Shown: positions 45,931 to 58,414, counted from the first letter of the stretch. The stretch: 64,000 bases of DNA from Gonatopus flavifemur (GCA_018340375.1 JAFFJZ010000007.1:2294001-2358000), one strand, 5' to 3'. Notes: generated from the sequence alone by a model not told the origin. Made by a program: numbers and translations.

Positions 45931-46214
45931 TGGAAGTGGCAGAGCTTCTATACGTGAGGGGAAAAGAGCTTTTGAATTTCAACTCGGGCACGCAGCACGT
46001 TGGTACCAATGTAGCCATGAAGAATCCTCCATGAAATCATCGTGGTATTCTATAAGAGACCCCGTTATGACAGTTCAGGATGAGTTCTCGATGGATCACT
46101 GGCATTGAAAAATAATTCTTAAAAATTCAGTACGAATTCTTTCAGAACTGACATAATGAGAGTTTCCTCAATTTCATTCTGGAGAGCAATAGTATGCATT
46201 TGTTTGCAACATGT

Positions 46215-46367
46215 GGGTAGGGGGTCTTTTGGCCGAAAAAGTTTTTGGCCGAATCGAGATGATTTGACAATCGCTAGTCATTCTCTAGTGTTCTCTGCAA
46301 GCGACTAGCGAATGTCAAATCATCTCGATTCGGTCAAAAACTTTTTCGGCCAAAAGACCCCCTACCC
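46215..46367. mobile_element. About 152-bp palindromic MITE with 8-bp duplication
   Basis: GGGTAGGGGGTCTTTTGGCC... pairs over about 68 bp per arm with the right half (two or three mismatches), around a TCTAGTGTTCTCTG loop. CAACATGT flanks both sides (46207-46214 and 46367-46374), allowing 7 or 8 bp, as for hAT-type transposition. 46380-47840 contains no supported gene. Confidence 0.85.
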
Positions 46368-47845
46368 AACATGTGATGATCAACGATCTCTGTTTCTCTG
46401 ACGACGCTCATTCAAGGAGTGCTTATTCCACTATGTATAGAGTTCAATGATTCATTACGATAAAACTGATTGCTCCTAGCGAATTCATTTAGATGGTTGT
46501 TTCTCTCAAATTGACAATAATTTTTTTGAACAATAATCAATCATCGCAATTTTTTGGTGTAATCACACCTGATAAGTGCTCAACACTGTATTTGTGTGTG
46601 TGATTTTTTGTGGAATCAAAGGAAGTAACAAGGTGCTTCTGCTCTATCATATACAAGCTCAATCCTCTTTCATTCCTTATTTTACGTTATGTGTTTTGTA
46701 CTGAACTGGCGACCGCAAGTTCTATTATTGTTCGAACAAAGGAATTATTGTACGAATGAGAATTGAATTTCAAGTCTATGAATCATAACTTCGTTGAGTC
46801 TACTATTCTTAGACGATCTGTTTTCATGGATGTATTGAGAAATTTCGAATTGAATAAACTTCACCAAATTCAAATTCGTACATTCATAATATCAATTACG
46901 AAATTTCTCAATTTTTAACATGAAGAAACCATTCCTTATTCGAAGTAAGTCCAGTATACCTAATCTTCATCAGTTCATTTGTGAACACAAATTGAAACAA
47001 AACCCATTCAATATGATCATAATGAAATAACTCATTTTGGATCAATAAATGATGATATTATTTAAGAACCTGGATTTCATGGTTCGAAAAAGTTATAAGC
47101 AAAGGAAGAGAATATGAATCTCCTTCTCGGTATAAAAATGTGCTAACACAAATGTGGATAGAGTCGATAAAAAATTACACATATCCTTTTCTTCATAAAA
47201 TAAAAAAAAAACATCTTCATCTTTATACAAAAACTTTCAGTTGTTGATGAGAATATATCCTTGACGTTTGAGATTTTATCTTTCGCGAAGCAACGATGAA
47301 TATTATAATCTGACATAATTCTGAAAAATAACAATCAACAAGCGATACGAGTTTTCAGTATTTCTTCAAGTAAGCATAATTTACGAGATTTTACTCCGAT
47401 GCGACATAGATTTGTTTATGCATCTGTATTTATAGATACATCAATTTCTTCGTTCATCCATTTGTTCATATTCACGTGGATATCATGCATAACTTACAAA
47501 CAATTGTAATTCTGGAATGAATTGGGCCGTCAACTGTAGTATTGTATGATAATCTGTACATCAAAATTTTGTTCATACTGATAAAATGGTTCTATGGTAA
47601 TATGTTGCCGCGCCTGTCACCAATATCACATAACCGTGTGGCGTGTTGAAGGAGATATGGTATTGGCGACGTCCAGGTGACTGGATTACTAGAAGAAGCA
47701 TTCCTCGCACTCGAAAAATATTTTTCTTACGTTGAGCATGCTCGTGAAGAAAGACCTCGTTGCATCCAGAAGAATACGAATGATGATCAGTATTTCATCC
47801 AAGTACATCGTTTGATTTTGACCTGCAATTGTATTTTGAATAAAA

Positions 47846-48098
47846 GTATACGGAGGAAAAAGATCATAGAATGATCACTAGAAAAGATAGTAAACTGGTG
47901 ACAACTACGAAATTCTGTACACACTTGCTAACAGAGACGAGTAATGGTTCCTATTTTGGTATACTGTATTGTATCTCAATATACCAAAATAGGAACCATG
48001 ACTCGTCTCTGTTAGCAACTGTGTACAGAAATTCGTAGTTGTCACCAGTTTACTATCTTGTCTAGTGACCATTCCATGATCTTTTTTCTCCGTGTACG
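47846..48098. mobile_element. 253-bp hairpin MITE
   Basis: The arms, about 115 bp each, open with ACGGAGGAAAAAGATCAT and include GATAGTAAACTGGTGACAAC and CCTATTTTGGTATA. The loop is about 15 nt (CTGTATTGTATCTC). Arm identity is about 93% by eye. Confidence 0.85.
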
Positions 48099-48532
48099 TA
48101 TTGATGTCCTAGAACACACAGACTGCCTGCAAACGTTTTTGAAGATTAGGAAAAAAATAAATCACTTTCGTTCCCCATGAAGAAAGGAAAAATCGGGTTC
48201 CGAAACGTTAAAGTATAAGCATGAATGAATGATGTATATATTTTACTCCTTAATCTTGGAATGGTTGCGTCTTATTTCGTAATGAAGTTGGTTGCATGAG
48301 TGATATATGTTACCCACTTCCACGTTTGATCAATTTCCATAGAAAATGAATTTTTGACTTCACTACATGTGAAGTATGATTGTTCGGGCTATATTTAATG
48401 AAGAGAAAAAAATTTTTCATAACACTCGCGCAGGAAGTGCCACGTTCCATGCCTGTAGAGCGTGAAGGAAGTGTGTTTCCCCCCCCCCCCTAGGGAGGGA
48501 AATTGAGCAACTGTTATTTCTTGTTTCCGGGT

Positions 48533-48646
48533 GGGGGCCGAATCAACGAAAGGACAAATCAACGAAACCATCGGTTGAAAAGGAAGAGATGTATGATGTA
48601 TGATGTCTTATTCTTTCCAACTAACGGTTTCGTTGATTTGGCCCCC
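48533..48646. mobile_element. 114-bp MITE family X, copy 1
   Basis: Ends GGGGGCCGAATCAACGAAA and (inverted) GGGGGCCAAATCAACGAAA. A near-copy in reverse orientation is at 62379-62490. A 12-14-nt C run lies just upstream (about 48478-48490). 48650-49720 shows no supported gene. Confidence 0.8.
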
Positions 48647-49721
48647 ATCCTTGATTCCAAGGAGGGAAAAAAGATAAATAAATTGATAATTTATCTGTGA
48701 TGCAGGGCTGAGCACCATATGATACAAATTAGAAAGAGAGATCAAAGATGAATCCAATATTCTGCTGTGAGAGTAACCATTTCGTTGGCCTTGTAAACGG
48801 TCTCTGCGCACTTTTATGTTTTTTACATTATCTGACGTGAATTGCGTGAACTTACTGTGCGAGCGTGAAGGCTTCGACATACGAGTCACGTAAACGTAAG
48901 AATGACTGCGCAGGAATCGTATACGAGATTTGCGCAAGCTTTCGTTCCTTATGTTCACGTTGACGTACTTTGTGTGCTCAGGCCTCCATGCAAAATAGTG
49001 TAAGTATTTCGAGAGGTATCCAAGTGACACAAGAAATTCTGAGAATGTGCTTGAACAGTTCCAGAATGTTCCAGGACATTCTTAAAACGTTTCAGCAGAT
49101 TCTTGAAACTTTTTGTGCTACTTGGATAAGTACGCCATTACAAGCCGTTCATCGCCGCCCTCGCAAACTCACACTCGTTGGTAATGACGTCCTTACCTCC
49201 TTTGATACGTAACATACTATTTCGTACCATTCTTTCGAATAATTGGAGGAAGGCAGAATTCAATTTTCCAAGTGTGAAACAGGATAACTTTTGAGGTAAG
49301 AAAAACCATGAATTACTTCTATATACTGAACAATGGTATACTTTATTACTAATTGACGTGTCCTCAACTAATTTTTATAAATCACAAAACATGATTCCCA
49401 TGCAGAAAAAAGTAATTGCTGAAAACATGCAATTCAATGAATGAATGGTTTCTATTATCTCATTCCAATTATAACTGTATATGACGCTTTTCTAATTTTT
49501 TCTTCAAATCTATGGATTTGTTCAGCACAACTATAACTCAACTGAGTTCATTCCAGTATGGATATATTTTATATGATGGTGTGAAGTTTGATAATATTGT
49601 TGAAGAGTTTCAATACGAAATGATACGAGATGTGAGTGAGTTAGTTAATTCTCTTGTAATCTAAATCACAATACATAAGAAAATGAAATGAGAATACGAA
49701 ATAGATGAATCGCGGATTATT

Positions 49722-49939
49722 ACCCAGATAGCAATTCAGCCTTGCTGCAATGTTGTCAGGCATGCTTGTGACAAGGTTGACATAAGCCTCCTAGTCAACA
49801 CACGACGAGCGTACAAGCTCACAAAATCCTTGCAGTAAACTTGTAGAAACCTGACACTGACCAGGTTGTCAATAACAATTTCAAAATAGTCGAATGATAA
49901 TTCTGACAAACTTATGACAAGCTCACATGATTTATGGGT
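49722..49939 (+). mobile_element. 218-bp MITE family Y, copy 1
   Basis: The same length as 58197-58414 and about 80% identical (GCCTTGCTGCAATG, CTTGTGACAAGGTTGA, GCCTCCTAGT, GGTTGTCAATAACAA). Ends ACCCAGATAGCA and (inverted) ACCCATAAATCA. Internally it is rich in TTGTGACAAG/ACAAGGTT inverted motifs. Confidence 0.8.
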
Positions 49940-50352
49940 ATTTTAGAATGAATTCAATCAAAATTGTAACGAATGGCATGAAGTGGATGATTGAACGTTA
50001 TTCATCATCATGAAGTAATCAGTCTTATGACTGGTTTGATGAAATCCTCCAACCCTGTCTATTATCCGCTAACCGCTTAATTTCTGCATATCTACGGCAG
50101 CCCTTATCTTGTATAATTTGCTTCATATAACTCAATCTAGGTCTACCTCTTCGAGTTTTACATTCATTTTTCCTTCCAATATTGTTTTCAATAAGCTATC
50201 ATGCCTTGATGTGTGTCCTATCAGATTACTTCTTCTGTTCACGACCTGTCTCAAGAGACTTCTTTTTTCATTTAACTTCTCAAGTACTTCTTCATTTTTC
50301 ACTTTCTTTATCCACTTTATTCTAATATCTTATCCTTCTATAACACCACATT

Positions 50353-52464
50353 TCAAAAGCTTCGAGTCTTCGTTGGTCCGTTTTTCCAAGTGTCCGAATT
50401 TCCATATAATGCTGTGCTCCAAACGTAACTCTTCAAGAATTTCTTCCTTACTGCTGAACTAATATTCTTCGAACATAGTAACTGTTCCTTTTGGTGGAAA
50501 GCCTGTTTCCCTTGTGCTATTCTTGCTCTTATATCTCTTGCGCTTTTACCGTTTTCTGTAATTATGCTCCCTAGATATTTAAATTCTTTGACTTGCTGAA
50601 TTGTCTCTGCATCTATTTTGATTTTCGTTCTTCTTGATGTGTTCGCAGTAGTACAAATCATGAATTTCGTTTTGTCCTTATTTATATTCATACAATATTT
50701 GTCTAGTAATATTTTTTTCATAGTGTTGAGAGTATTTTCTAACTCAGCACCACTCGTAGCTAATATAGCTATGTCATCCGCAGATCTCAACATGCTTACA
50801 TTTTCACCTTGAATCTGTGATTTCAATTGCACTTGCTCCTTCACTTCGTTCATCGCTTCTTCTATATACAAATTGGGAATCAATGGCGATAGTGAGCATC
50901 CTTGTCTCACCCCTCTTCTAATTTATGCTCCTCCTTTTTGACCCTCTATTCCTATTATTGCGGTTTGATTCTTATATAATTCATATATTATTCTCCTATC
51001 CCTGAAATTAATTCCTACCTTTTTCAAAATCGTGAACATCTTCTCCCAATCAACATTATCGAATGCTCTTTGTATATCTACAGAACCTATATACACAGAC
51101 TTTCTCAACTCCAGACTTTTCTCTACTACTGTTCTCAGTGCTAATATTGCTTCTCGCGTTCCCTTATTTTTCCTAAAACCGAACTGATCTTCTGCTGATC
51201 TACTCTCTATTTCATTGTTTATTCTCCTGTATATGATTTTTGTCAGTATTTTCGAGGCATGTGAAGTTAAACTCATCGTTCTGCAGTTCTCGCATTTGTC
51301 TGCTCCTTGTTTTTTTGGGATGGCGACAATTTTATTCTTCTGGAAATCTTTCGGTACTTCGCCTATTTCGTACATATCTCTGACCGATTCGAACAGTGCG
51401 TCACGAGTTTTCTGACTGCAGGCTTTGATAAGGTCCGCACTTATGCCATCTATTCCTGGCGCTTTATTATTTTTCAATACTTTTACAGCCCTGTCGAATT
51501 CTGATCTCAAAATTGAATCTGCCAATTCTTCTTCATCGATATCCTCCTCCCTCTCTGAAAATCCTATAATATCGCTCCCTTTATACAGATCTTCCGAATG
51601 ATTAATCCATTGTTCTATTTTTTCCTCCGTTCTCATCAATTGTCTCCCTAGAGAATTTTCAATCTTGCTGCTTCTAGATTTCATTCGTCCAAAAAATCTC
51701 TTAACAATCCTATATGCCTCATCAATTTTTCCTAAATGTAATCTCACTTCTATATCTTGACATTTCCCCTCCAACCATTGTTCTTTTGCTTTCCTTGATT
51801 CTCTGATTATTCTATTCCTCAGTGCCTGGTATGTCTGCTGATCTTGTTCACTATTCTTATTCTTGTATTTCCTCCTTTCATTAATTGAATCGAGAATTTC
51901 TTCTGTTATCCATGGTTTCTTAGGCTCTATCCCATCGTTCTTCAAAATTTCATCTGCACATTGCTCTATGTTCGTCTTCATATTTGTCCACCTACTCTCT
52001 ATTCCCAAGTCTTTCTCTTGTCGATCCTCCAATTTTTCGTCCAATATCGCTTTGAATGCGTCCTGTGTTTTTCCTTGTTTGAGATTCTTCAAATTCCATC
52101 TTTTTAGCATTTTCCCCTCCTTCAGAGCTTTGAATTTCAGAGAACATTTCATCAGCAACATATTGTGATCACTATCTATATCCGCGCCTGGATAAGTTTC
52201 ACAGATTTTCACTTGGTTTCTAAATCTTTTTTTTACTGATATGTAATCAATTTGATATCTTGCTGTATCTCCTGGCATTTTCCAAGTATAGATTCTTCTT
52301 GGATGATTTTTGACTAATGTGTTGGTGATAACCATTTCATGACTCTCACAGAATTCGATTAAACGTTGTCCTCTTTCATTTCTTTTTCCTAACGCGAAAT
52401 CTCCTATTATGTTGCCCTCTTTTCCTCGCCCTACTACCGCATTCCAGTCGCCTATGATCATCAA
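50353..52464 (-). pseudogene. RTE ORF, copy B, main part
   Basis: Open from 52464 to 50923 (513 codons): IIGDWNAVVGRGK, NHPRRIYTWKMPGDTARYQ, DSDHNMLLMKC, the linker, then RT blocks APGIDGISADLIKA, SHASKILTKIIYRR, DQFGFRKNKGTREAI and VDIQRAFDNVDWEK. A TAA (CAA to TAA in GGAQIRRG) ends it. The rest, 50910-50353, holds RQGCSLSPLIPN and LRSADDIAIL, and loses frame after SALYG. The endonuclease start lies at 56135-55834 (GISELRWPQEGDFWSGDYR). The nonsense codon and the SALYG lesion are shared with copy A. Confidence 0.88.
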
Positions 52465-52474
52465 ATTTCCTTCT

Positions 52475-55400
52475 CATCATCATCATCATCATCATGAAGT
52501 AATCAGTCTTACGACTGGTTTGATGAAACCCTCCACCCCTGTCTATTATCCGCCAAACGTTTAATTTCTACATATCTGCTACATCCCTTGTCTTGTACGA
52601 TTTGCTTCATATAACTTGCTCTAGGTCTACCTTCACCAGTTTTACCATTCATTTTCCCTTCCAATATTGTTTTCAATAAACTCTCATGCCGTAATGTGTG
52701 TCCTATAAGATTGCTTCTCCTTTTCACGATGTGTTTCAAAAGATTTCTTTCTTCATTTATCTGCTCGAGTACTTCTTCATTTTTGACTTTGTCTATCCAT
52801 TTTATTCTGAGCATCCTCCTATAACACCACATTTCAAAAGCTTCAAGTCTTCGTTGATCAGTTTTCCCCATTGTCCAAGTTTCGCAACCATATAATGCTG
52901 TGCTCCAAACGTAACTTTTCAAGAATTTCTTCCTTACTTCCAAGCTTATATTTTTTGAGCATAATAACTGTCTCTTTTGATAAAAAGCCTGTTTCCCTTG
53001 TGCTATTCTTGCTCTTATATCTCTTTCGCTTTTGCCGTTCTCTGTAATTATGCTTCCTATATATTTTAATTCTTTCACCTGTTCAATTGTCTCGGTATCT
53101 ATTTTGATTCTCGTTCTTCTAGCTGTTTTCGCTGCTGTACACATCATGAATTTTGTTTTGTCTTCATTCATATTCATACAATAGTTTTCCAATAATATTG
53201 TTCTCATGGTGTTGAGAATATTTTCTAACTCAGTACTACTCGTGGCCAATATAGCTATGTCATCCGTGAATCTCAACATACTTATATTTTCTCCCTGAAT
53301 CTGTGATTTCGATTGAATTTCCTCCTTCACTTCGTTCATTGCTTCTTCTATATATAAATTGAACATCAGTGGCGATAATGAGCATCCTTGTCTCACCCCT
53401 CTTCTTATTTGTGCTTCCCCTTCCTGACCCTCTATGTCTATTATTGCACTATATTATTCTTCTATCTTTATAATTTATTCCCACCTTCTTCAGGATCGCA
53501 AACATCTTCTCCCATTCCACATTATCGAAAGCCTGTTGTATATCTACAAAACCTATGTACACAGATTTCTTCAGCGCTATCCTTTTCTCTATTACTGCCC
53601 TGAGTGCTAAGATTGCTTCTCGCGTTCCCCTAGTTTTTCTAAAACCAAACTGATCCTCTGCCAATCTACTCTCTATTTTATTTTCCATCCTCCTGTAAAT
53701 AATTTTGGTCAGTATTTTCGAAGCATGTGAAGTTAAACTGATCGTTCTGTAGTTCTCGCATTTGTCTGCCCCTTGTTTTTTCGGGATAGCGACAATTTTA
53801 TTCTTTTGGAAATCTTCCGGTACTTCTCCTTTTTCGTACATATCTCTAATCAATTCAAACAGTGCGTCGCGAGTTCCTTCACTGGAGGCTTTTATAAGGT
53901 CCGCACTTATGCCATCTATGCCTGGCGCTTTATTATTTTTCAATTCTTTCAAAGCCTTGTCGAATTCTGATCTCAATATCGAATCTCCCAATTCTTCCTC
54001 ATCTACATCCTCCTCCTTCTCTAATAGTGCTATATCATCGTTTCCTCTATACAAGTCTTCCAAATGATTGATCCACTGTTCTATTTTCTCTTCCGTTTTT
54101 ATCAATTGTCGTCCTAGAGAGTTTCTAATCTTATTGCTTCTAGATTTCATTTGTCCGAAAAATCTTTTAATAATCCTATATGCTTCATCTATTTTTCCTA
54201 AATGCAATCTTATTTCTATTTCCTGACATTTCTCTCCTAACCACTGTTCTTTTGCTTTCCTTGATTCTCTTATTATTTTATTTCTCAATGATTTGTATCG
54301 TTGCTGGCCTTCTTGGCTATCATTATTCTTGTATTTTCTTCTTTCATTTATCAATTCTAAGATTTCTCCCGTTATCCATGGGTTTTTAGCTTCTACTCCA
54401 TCATTCTTCAAAATCTTATCCGCACATTCTCTTATATTCCCCTTCATCTTTGTCCATCTCCTCTCTATTCCCAAGTCTTTCTCTTTTTGATCTCCCAATT
54501 TTTCATCCAACATTTTCTCGAATGCCTCATGTGTTTGTTTTTGCTTGAGGTTCTTCAAATTCCATCTTTTCTGCATTTTCCTTTTCTTCTTCAGAGATTT
54601 AAATTCCAGAGAACATTTCATCATCAACATATTATGATCACTATCTATATCTGCACCGGGATAAGTTTTACAGTTTTTCACTTGGTTTCTAAATCTTTGT
54701 TTCACTAATATGTAATCAATTTGGTATCTTGCTGTATCTCCTGGCATTTTCCAAGTGTAGATTCTTCTTGGATGATTTTCGAATAAAGTGTTTGTGATAA
54801 CCATCTTATGATTTTCACAAAATTCGACTAAACGTTGTCCTCTATCGTTCCTTCTCCCTAACGCGAAATCTCCTATAATGTTGTCCTCTTTTCCTTGTCC
54901 TACTACCGCATTCCAATCCCCCATCACTATCAAATTCTCTTCTCCCTTCACATATTCTATCACTTCTTCTATTTCTTCGTACGTTTTTTCAATATCTTCC
55001 TCCGAATATGCAGATGTGGGCATGTATACTTGGACTATGACTGTGTCTACCGGTTTTGTTCTGATTCTAACCATCATCACACGTTCATTATGTTGCAAAT
55101 AATTTTCTATTCTATTTCCTACTCTTTTATGCATTACAATTCCTACACCTGCTTGACCGTTCTTTGATCCTGTATGAATTATCCTATAATCCCCACTCCA
55201 GAAATCGCCCTCTTGTGGCCATCTCATTTCGCTAATCCCCATTACGTCTATATTCAACCTATTCATTTCTAATTTCAAATTTTCTAATTTTCCCGCTTGC
55301 CTCAGTGATCTAACATTCCACGCTCCGACTCGAAGAATGTTGTTTCTTTTCCCTATCCTTTTCTTCGGTTTTCGTTCCTTGCTGATGAAGCTTCCTCGAG

Positions 55401-55821
55401 CAGCCTCCACCCGGAGATCCGAACGGGAGACTAGTTTACCTCCGGAATATTTTACTCGAGAGAGCCCCATCTTGTATTTATTAATTTGTTTGTTTGTTTT
55501 TGTTACATAATATTCCAGGTTAGGAAAAAGGTTTCATTTCCTCGGGAAGTATTGAAACATGTCAAGGAAGGTAGTTTCCCCTTGCTTTCCTTCCGTTTGA
55601 TTTTGCCGATGTTTCTGGCATTAGGATGATTTCGTTTCTCTCAGTTTGTATTCTTTCTCTTGAGTAGTTTATTCCACTCAAAAAAAAAGATCCAACTCTG
55701 AGATACTTATCCTCCCCACCACGTAAAGGAAGCAGATACTACCAGGGATGGATAAAAAGGATATCAAGGACAGGTATCATGAATATCCCCCTGGAAGACC
55801 CGCAATCATCCACGGGGAGGA
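52475..55821 (-). mobile_element. RTE/BovB-like retrotransposon copy C, about full length, nested in copy B
   Basis: 3,347 bp. The 3' end is a (CAT)n tail at 52475-52497 (ATG repeats on its own strand). The 5' UTR runs 55471-55821. The 12-bp duplication AAATTTCCTTCT lies at 52463-52474 and 55822-55833, both inside copy B endonuclease sequence. Length and single-ORF organisation fit the RTE clade (about 3.2-3.4 kb). Confidence 0.95.
52509..55470 (-). pseudogene. RTE endonuclease-reverse transcriptase, copy C, one deletion
   Basis: The start MGLSRVKYSGGKL (55470) opens 673 codons. The APE endonuclease is at about residues 45-290: VGAWNVRSLRQAG, ISEMRWPQEG, VQVYMPTSAYSEED, MGDWNAVVGQGKED, QIDYILVKQRF and DSDHNMLMMKC. 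The RT starts at about 490: NNKAPGIDGISADLIK, NYRTISLTSHASKI, FGFRKTRGTREAI, VDIQQAFDNVEWEK. A deletion of about 20 nt at about 53450 (within RRIIYELYKNQ of copy B) shifts the frame. It resumes at 53396 with MRQGCSLSPLMFN, LRFTDDIAIL (T in place of A) and a C terminus with GRPRASYMKQ. Without the deletion, about 975 residues. Confidence 0.92.
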
Positions 55822-56367
55822 AAATTTCCTTCTCCCTTCACATATTCTATCACTCCTTCTATTTCATCGCACGTTTTTTCGATATCCTCCTCTGAGTATG
55901 CAGATGTGGGCATGTATACTTGGACTATTACAGTGTCTACCGGTTTTGTTCCAACTCTGACCATCATTATTACGCGTTCGCTATGTTGCAAATAATTTTC
56001 CATCCTATTCCCTACCCTCTTATGCATTATAATTCCCACGCCTGCTTGACCATTCTTCGATCCTGTGTGAATGATTCTATAATCCCCACTCCAGAAATCC
56101 CCTTCTTGCGGCCATCTCAATTCACTAATTCCCATTAAACGTTATCATGGAATGAATATGATTTCAATCAGTGGATAATGGTTTGGAATCGGTGATTCAA
56201 GTTTATGGATAAACATCAAAGAAATATAGGAAGTTTGAAAAACATTCGGAAATACAGTGAGTTGATCAAAATTATAAACCAAGCCCAAAATGATTCTCCT
56301 AGATTTTTCGAGTAGAATTACAGGTGGATGAATGAGGAGTAGGAAGGATGCAGATATACTATACATC

Positions 56368-56502
56368 CAGTAGCGTGGTGAGAACATTTCTATCCTCTTT
56401 CAATTCGCGTGAAAACAAGGATAAGAGGCGGGATTTTCCCGCCTCTTATCCTTTGTTTCGTGTCAGTTGAAGAAAGACAGACAAGCTCTCACCCCGCCAC
56501 TG
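56368..56502. mobile_element. 135-bp hAT-type MITE
   Basis: CAGTAGCGTGGTGAGA and (inverted) CAGTGGCGGGGTGAGA are 16-bp TIRs starting with CAG. TATACATC is duplicated on both sides (56360-56367 and 56503-56510), and the empty site ACTATACATCTGTATG exists at about 5763. A strong hairpin (GGATAAGAGGCGGGA...TCCCGCCTCTTATCC) fills the centre. Confidence 0.95.
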
Positions 56503-56695
56503 TATACATCTGTATGTTATGTATCACTACAATCAATATCATTAGATAGCGTCAAAGAAAAATGAAGGGGAGGCACGAGCGCAGTGGATATACCACAGGT
56601 ACTTGCATAAGGTTCACTACTATCCGATTCTTCCAATAGAATCACAGGTGGATGAAGGAAAAGCGAGGAGGATGCAGATTTGCCATGCATGTGTA

Positions 56696-57979
56696 ACACA
56701 TGGGCTGAAAAGTCCCGGGCCTAACACATAGATGGCGCCGATTTTACCGCATTCACCTGTTTTTCAGTTAGTACTAACTTTCAAAAGACAGCTGTCAAAA
56801 TTTCATGATATTCTATTCATTAGTTTGTGAGGTATTGTACTAAGAGTGACACTACTTTTGTTATTTTCAAAACAATGGATCAAAAACAATTTCGTGTTTG
56901 AGGTTTACACCGCTTCTTGATGCGAAAAAATACTGTTCAGCGAAGCAATAGCTTAAACAGTGTTATGGAAACTCCGCTCCATCAGAAACCACAATAAAAC
57001 GTTGGTTCGCTGACTTCAAACGTGGTCTTAGAGGCACCGATGATCCACAACGCAGTGGACGTCCAAATGAGGCGGTAACACCAGAAAACATAAAAAAAAT
57101 CCACAAAATCGTTTTGAATGATCGAAAAGTGAAGTTGCGTGAGTTAGCTGACATCGCAAAGATATCAAAAGAACGTGTTGGCTTTATATTCAGCATTTAA
57201 CTATGAGAAAGCTCTGTTCAAAGTGGGTGCCGCGGTTTGCGCACTGTTGGACAAAAATAAGAACGCATTGACGCTTCTGATCAGTGTTTGGCCATGTTTA
57301 AACGTAACAAACCGGAATTGTTGCGTCGATATGTTACAACGGATGGAACATGGATCCGTCACTTCACTCCGGAATCACAACGATCGTCATCTGAGTGGAC
57401 AGTCACTGGTGAACCTCGTCCAAAGCGCCCGAAAGCACAACAATCGGCTGGAAAGGTTATGGCCCCGGTAGTTTGGGATGTGCGTGGTGTAATATTCATC
57501 GACTATCTTGAGAAGGAAAATACCATCAACAGTGAATATTATATCGTATTATTGGAGTGTTTGAAGACCGAAATTGCGAAGAAACGACCGCTTATGGTGA
57601 AGACAAAAATGTTATTTCATCAAGACAATGCACCATGTGACAAGTCAATCGAAACAATGGCAAAACTATATGAATTGAACTTGGGATTGCTTCCACATCC
57701 ACCGGCAGATTCGGCTCCCAGCGACTACTGGTTGTTCGCAGACCTAAAAAGAATGCTCGCCAGTAGAAAGTTTCACTCGAATGAAAAGGTTATTGCTGAA
57801 ACTGAGGCCTATTTTGAGGCAAAAGATGAATCGCTCTACAAAAGTGGTATTGAAATGTTAGGGCGGTGCTGGAATGATTGCGTTGTTCTTGATGGAGATC
57901 AAGTGGATGAATGGAGCTGATTTTGGAGAAGAAAAACCGTGTTCTCTTCGTTAGGCCCGGGACTTCTCAGCCCATGTGT
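56696..57979 (+). mobile_element. Mariner family 3 (Hsmar1/cecropia-like)
   Basis: 1,284 bp. ACACATGGGCTGAAAAGTCC and (inverted) ACACATGGGCTGAGAAGTCC are TIRs of about 30 bp with TA duplicated at 56694-56695 and 57980-57981. The empty site CATCTTTATGTTACGTACC exists at about 5965. Confidence 0.95.
56875..57920 (+). pseudogene. Mariner family 3 transposase, decayed
   Basis: The start MDQKQFRV is followed at once by TGA. The N-terminal half (RGLRGTDDPQRSGRPNEAVT, NIKKIHKIVLNDRKVKLREL) is spread over shifted frames, and the block before SVGFMFSI-like sequence has indels. The catalytic part is open at 57288-57920: VTTDGTWIRHF (first Asp kept, the following Glu changed to Gly), FHQDNAPCDKS (second Asp), and PPADSAPSDYW (third Asp; two residues shorter than the usual PPYSPDLAPSD). 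It ends GDQVDEWS. Most like the mariners of the cecropia subfamily, to which human Hsmar1 belongs. Inactive. Confidence 0.88.
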
Positions 57980-58196
57980 TATGTTACGTACACGGAGAAA
58001 AGAAAACAGTGCGAAGCGCTGTGAACCACGGCGCGGCGCGCGTGAGAGAGAAATAGAGTTTTCTGTCGTGTTCACGTCAACCATGAACGCGTCTCACAGT
58101 TCCCACAGCTGTGAGAAACGCGTGTGTTTTTCACACTCCTCGGCACTGTCGTCATGGCGCTGGCCACTGTGTGCACGCGAGCGATCAGCGTGTACG

Positions 58197-58414
58197 CCCC
58201 AGATAGCAATTTAACCTTGCTGCAATGATGTCAGGCAAGCTTGTGACAAGGTTGATATAAGCCTCCTAGTTGACACACGACAAGGGTACAAGCTTACAAA
58301 ACCCTTGCAGCAGGGCTGTAGCAACCTTACACTGACAAGGTTGTCAATAACAAGCCAAAAACAATCGAATGACAAGTGTGACAGGGTTGTGACAAGCCTA
58401 CATGTTATCTGGGG
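58197..58414 (+). mobile_element. 218-bp MITE family Y, copy 2
   Basis: CCCCAGATAGCA and (inverted) CCCCAGATAACA ends; otherwise as 49722-49939. It lies in a GC-rich tract (57994-58196: GCGCGGCGCGCGTGAGAG) that continues at 58415-58500 and holds no supported gene. 58500-59020 is AT-rich and empty. Confidence 0.85.

Larger units (their letters stand above)
50002..56137 (-). mobile_element. RTE/BovB-like retrotransposon copy B, containing nested copy C
   Basis: The 3' tail (TCATCATCATG) begins at 50002 and the truncated 5' end is at 56137. AACGTTAT is duplicated at 49994-50001 and 56138-56145. Without copy C it is about 2.78 kb. Its two halves (50002-52474 and 55822-56137) join in the endonuclease domain. 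Confidence 0.9.
56275..57993 (-). repeat. Third copy of the about 179-bp repeat, interrupted by two transposons
   Basis: Matches 5703-5960: GATTACAGGTGGAT-like, GGATGCAG(G/A)TATACTATACATC, GCAGTGGATATACCACAGGT, AGATTCTTCCAATA(G/A)AATCACAGGT. The 135-bp hAT-type MITE (56368-56502) and the mariner (56696-57979) sit in it. It ends at TTACGTAC (57993). Confidence 0.8.
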
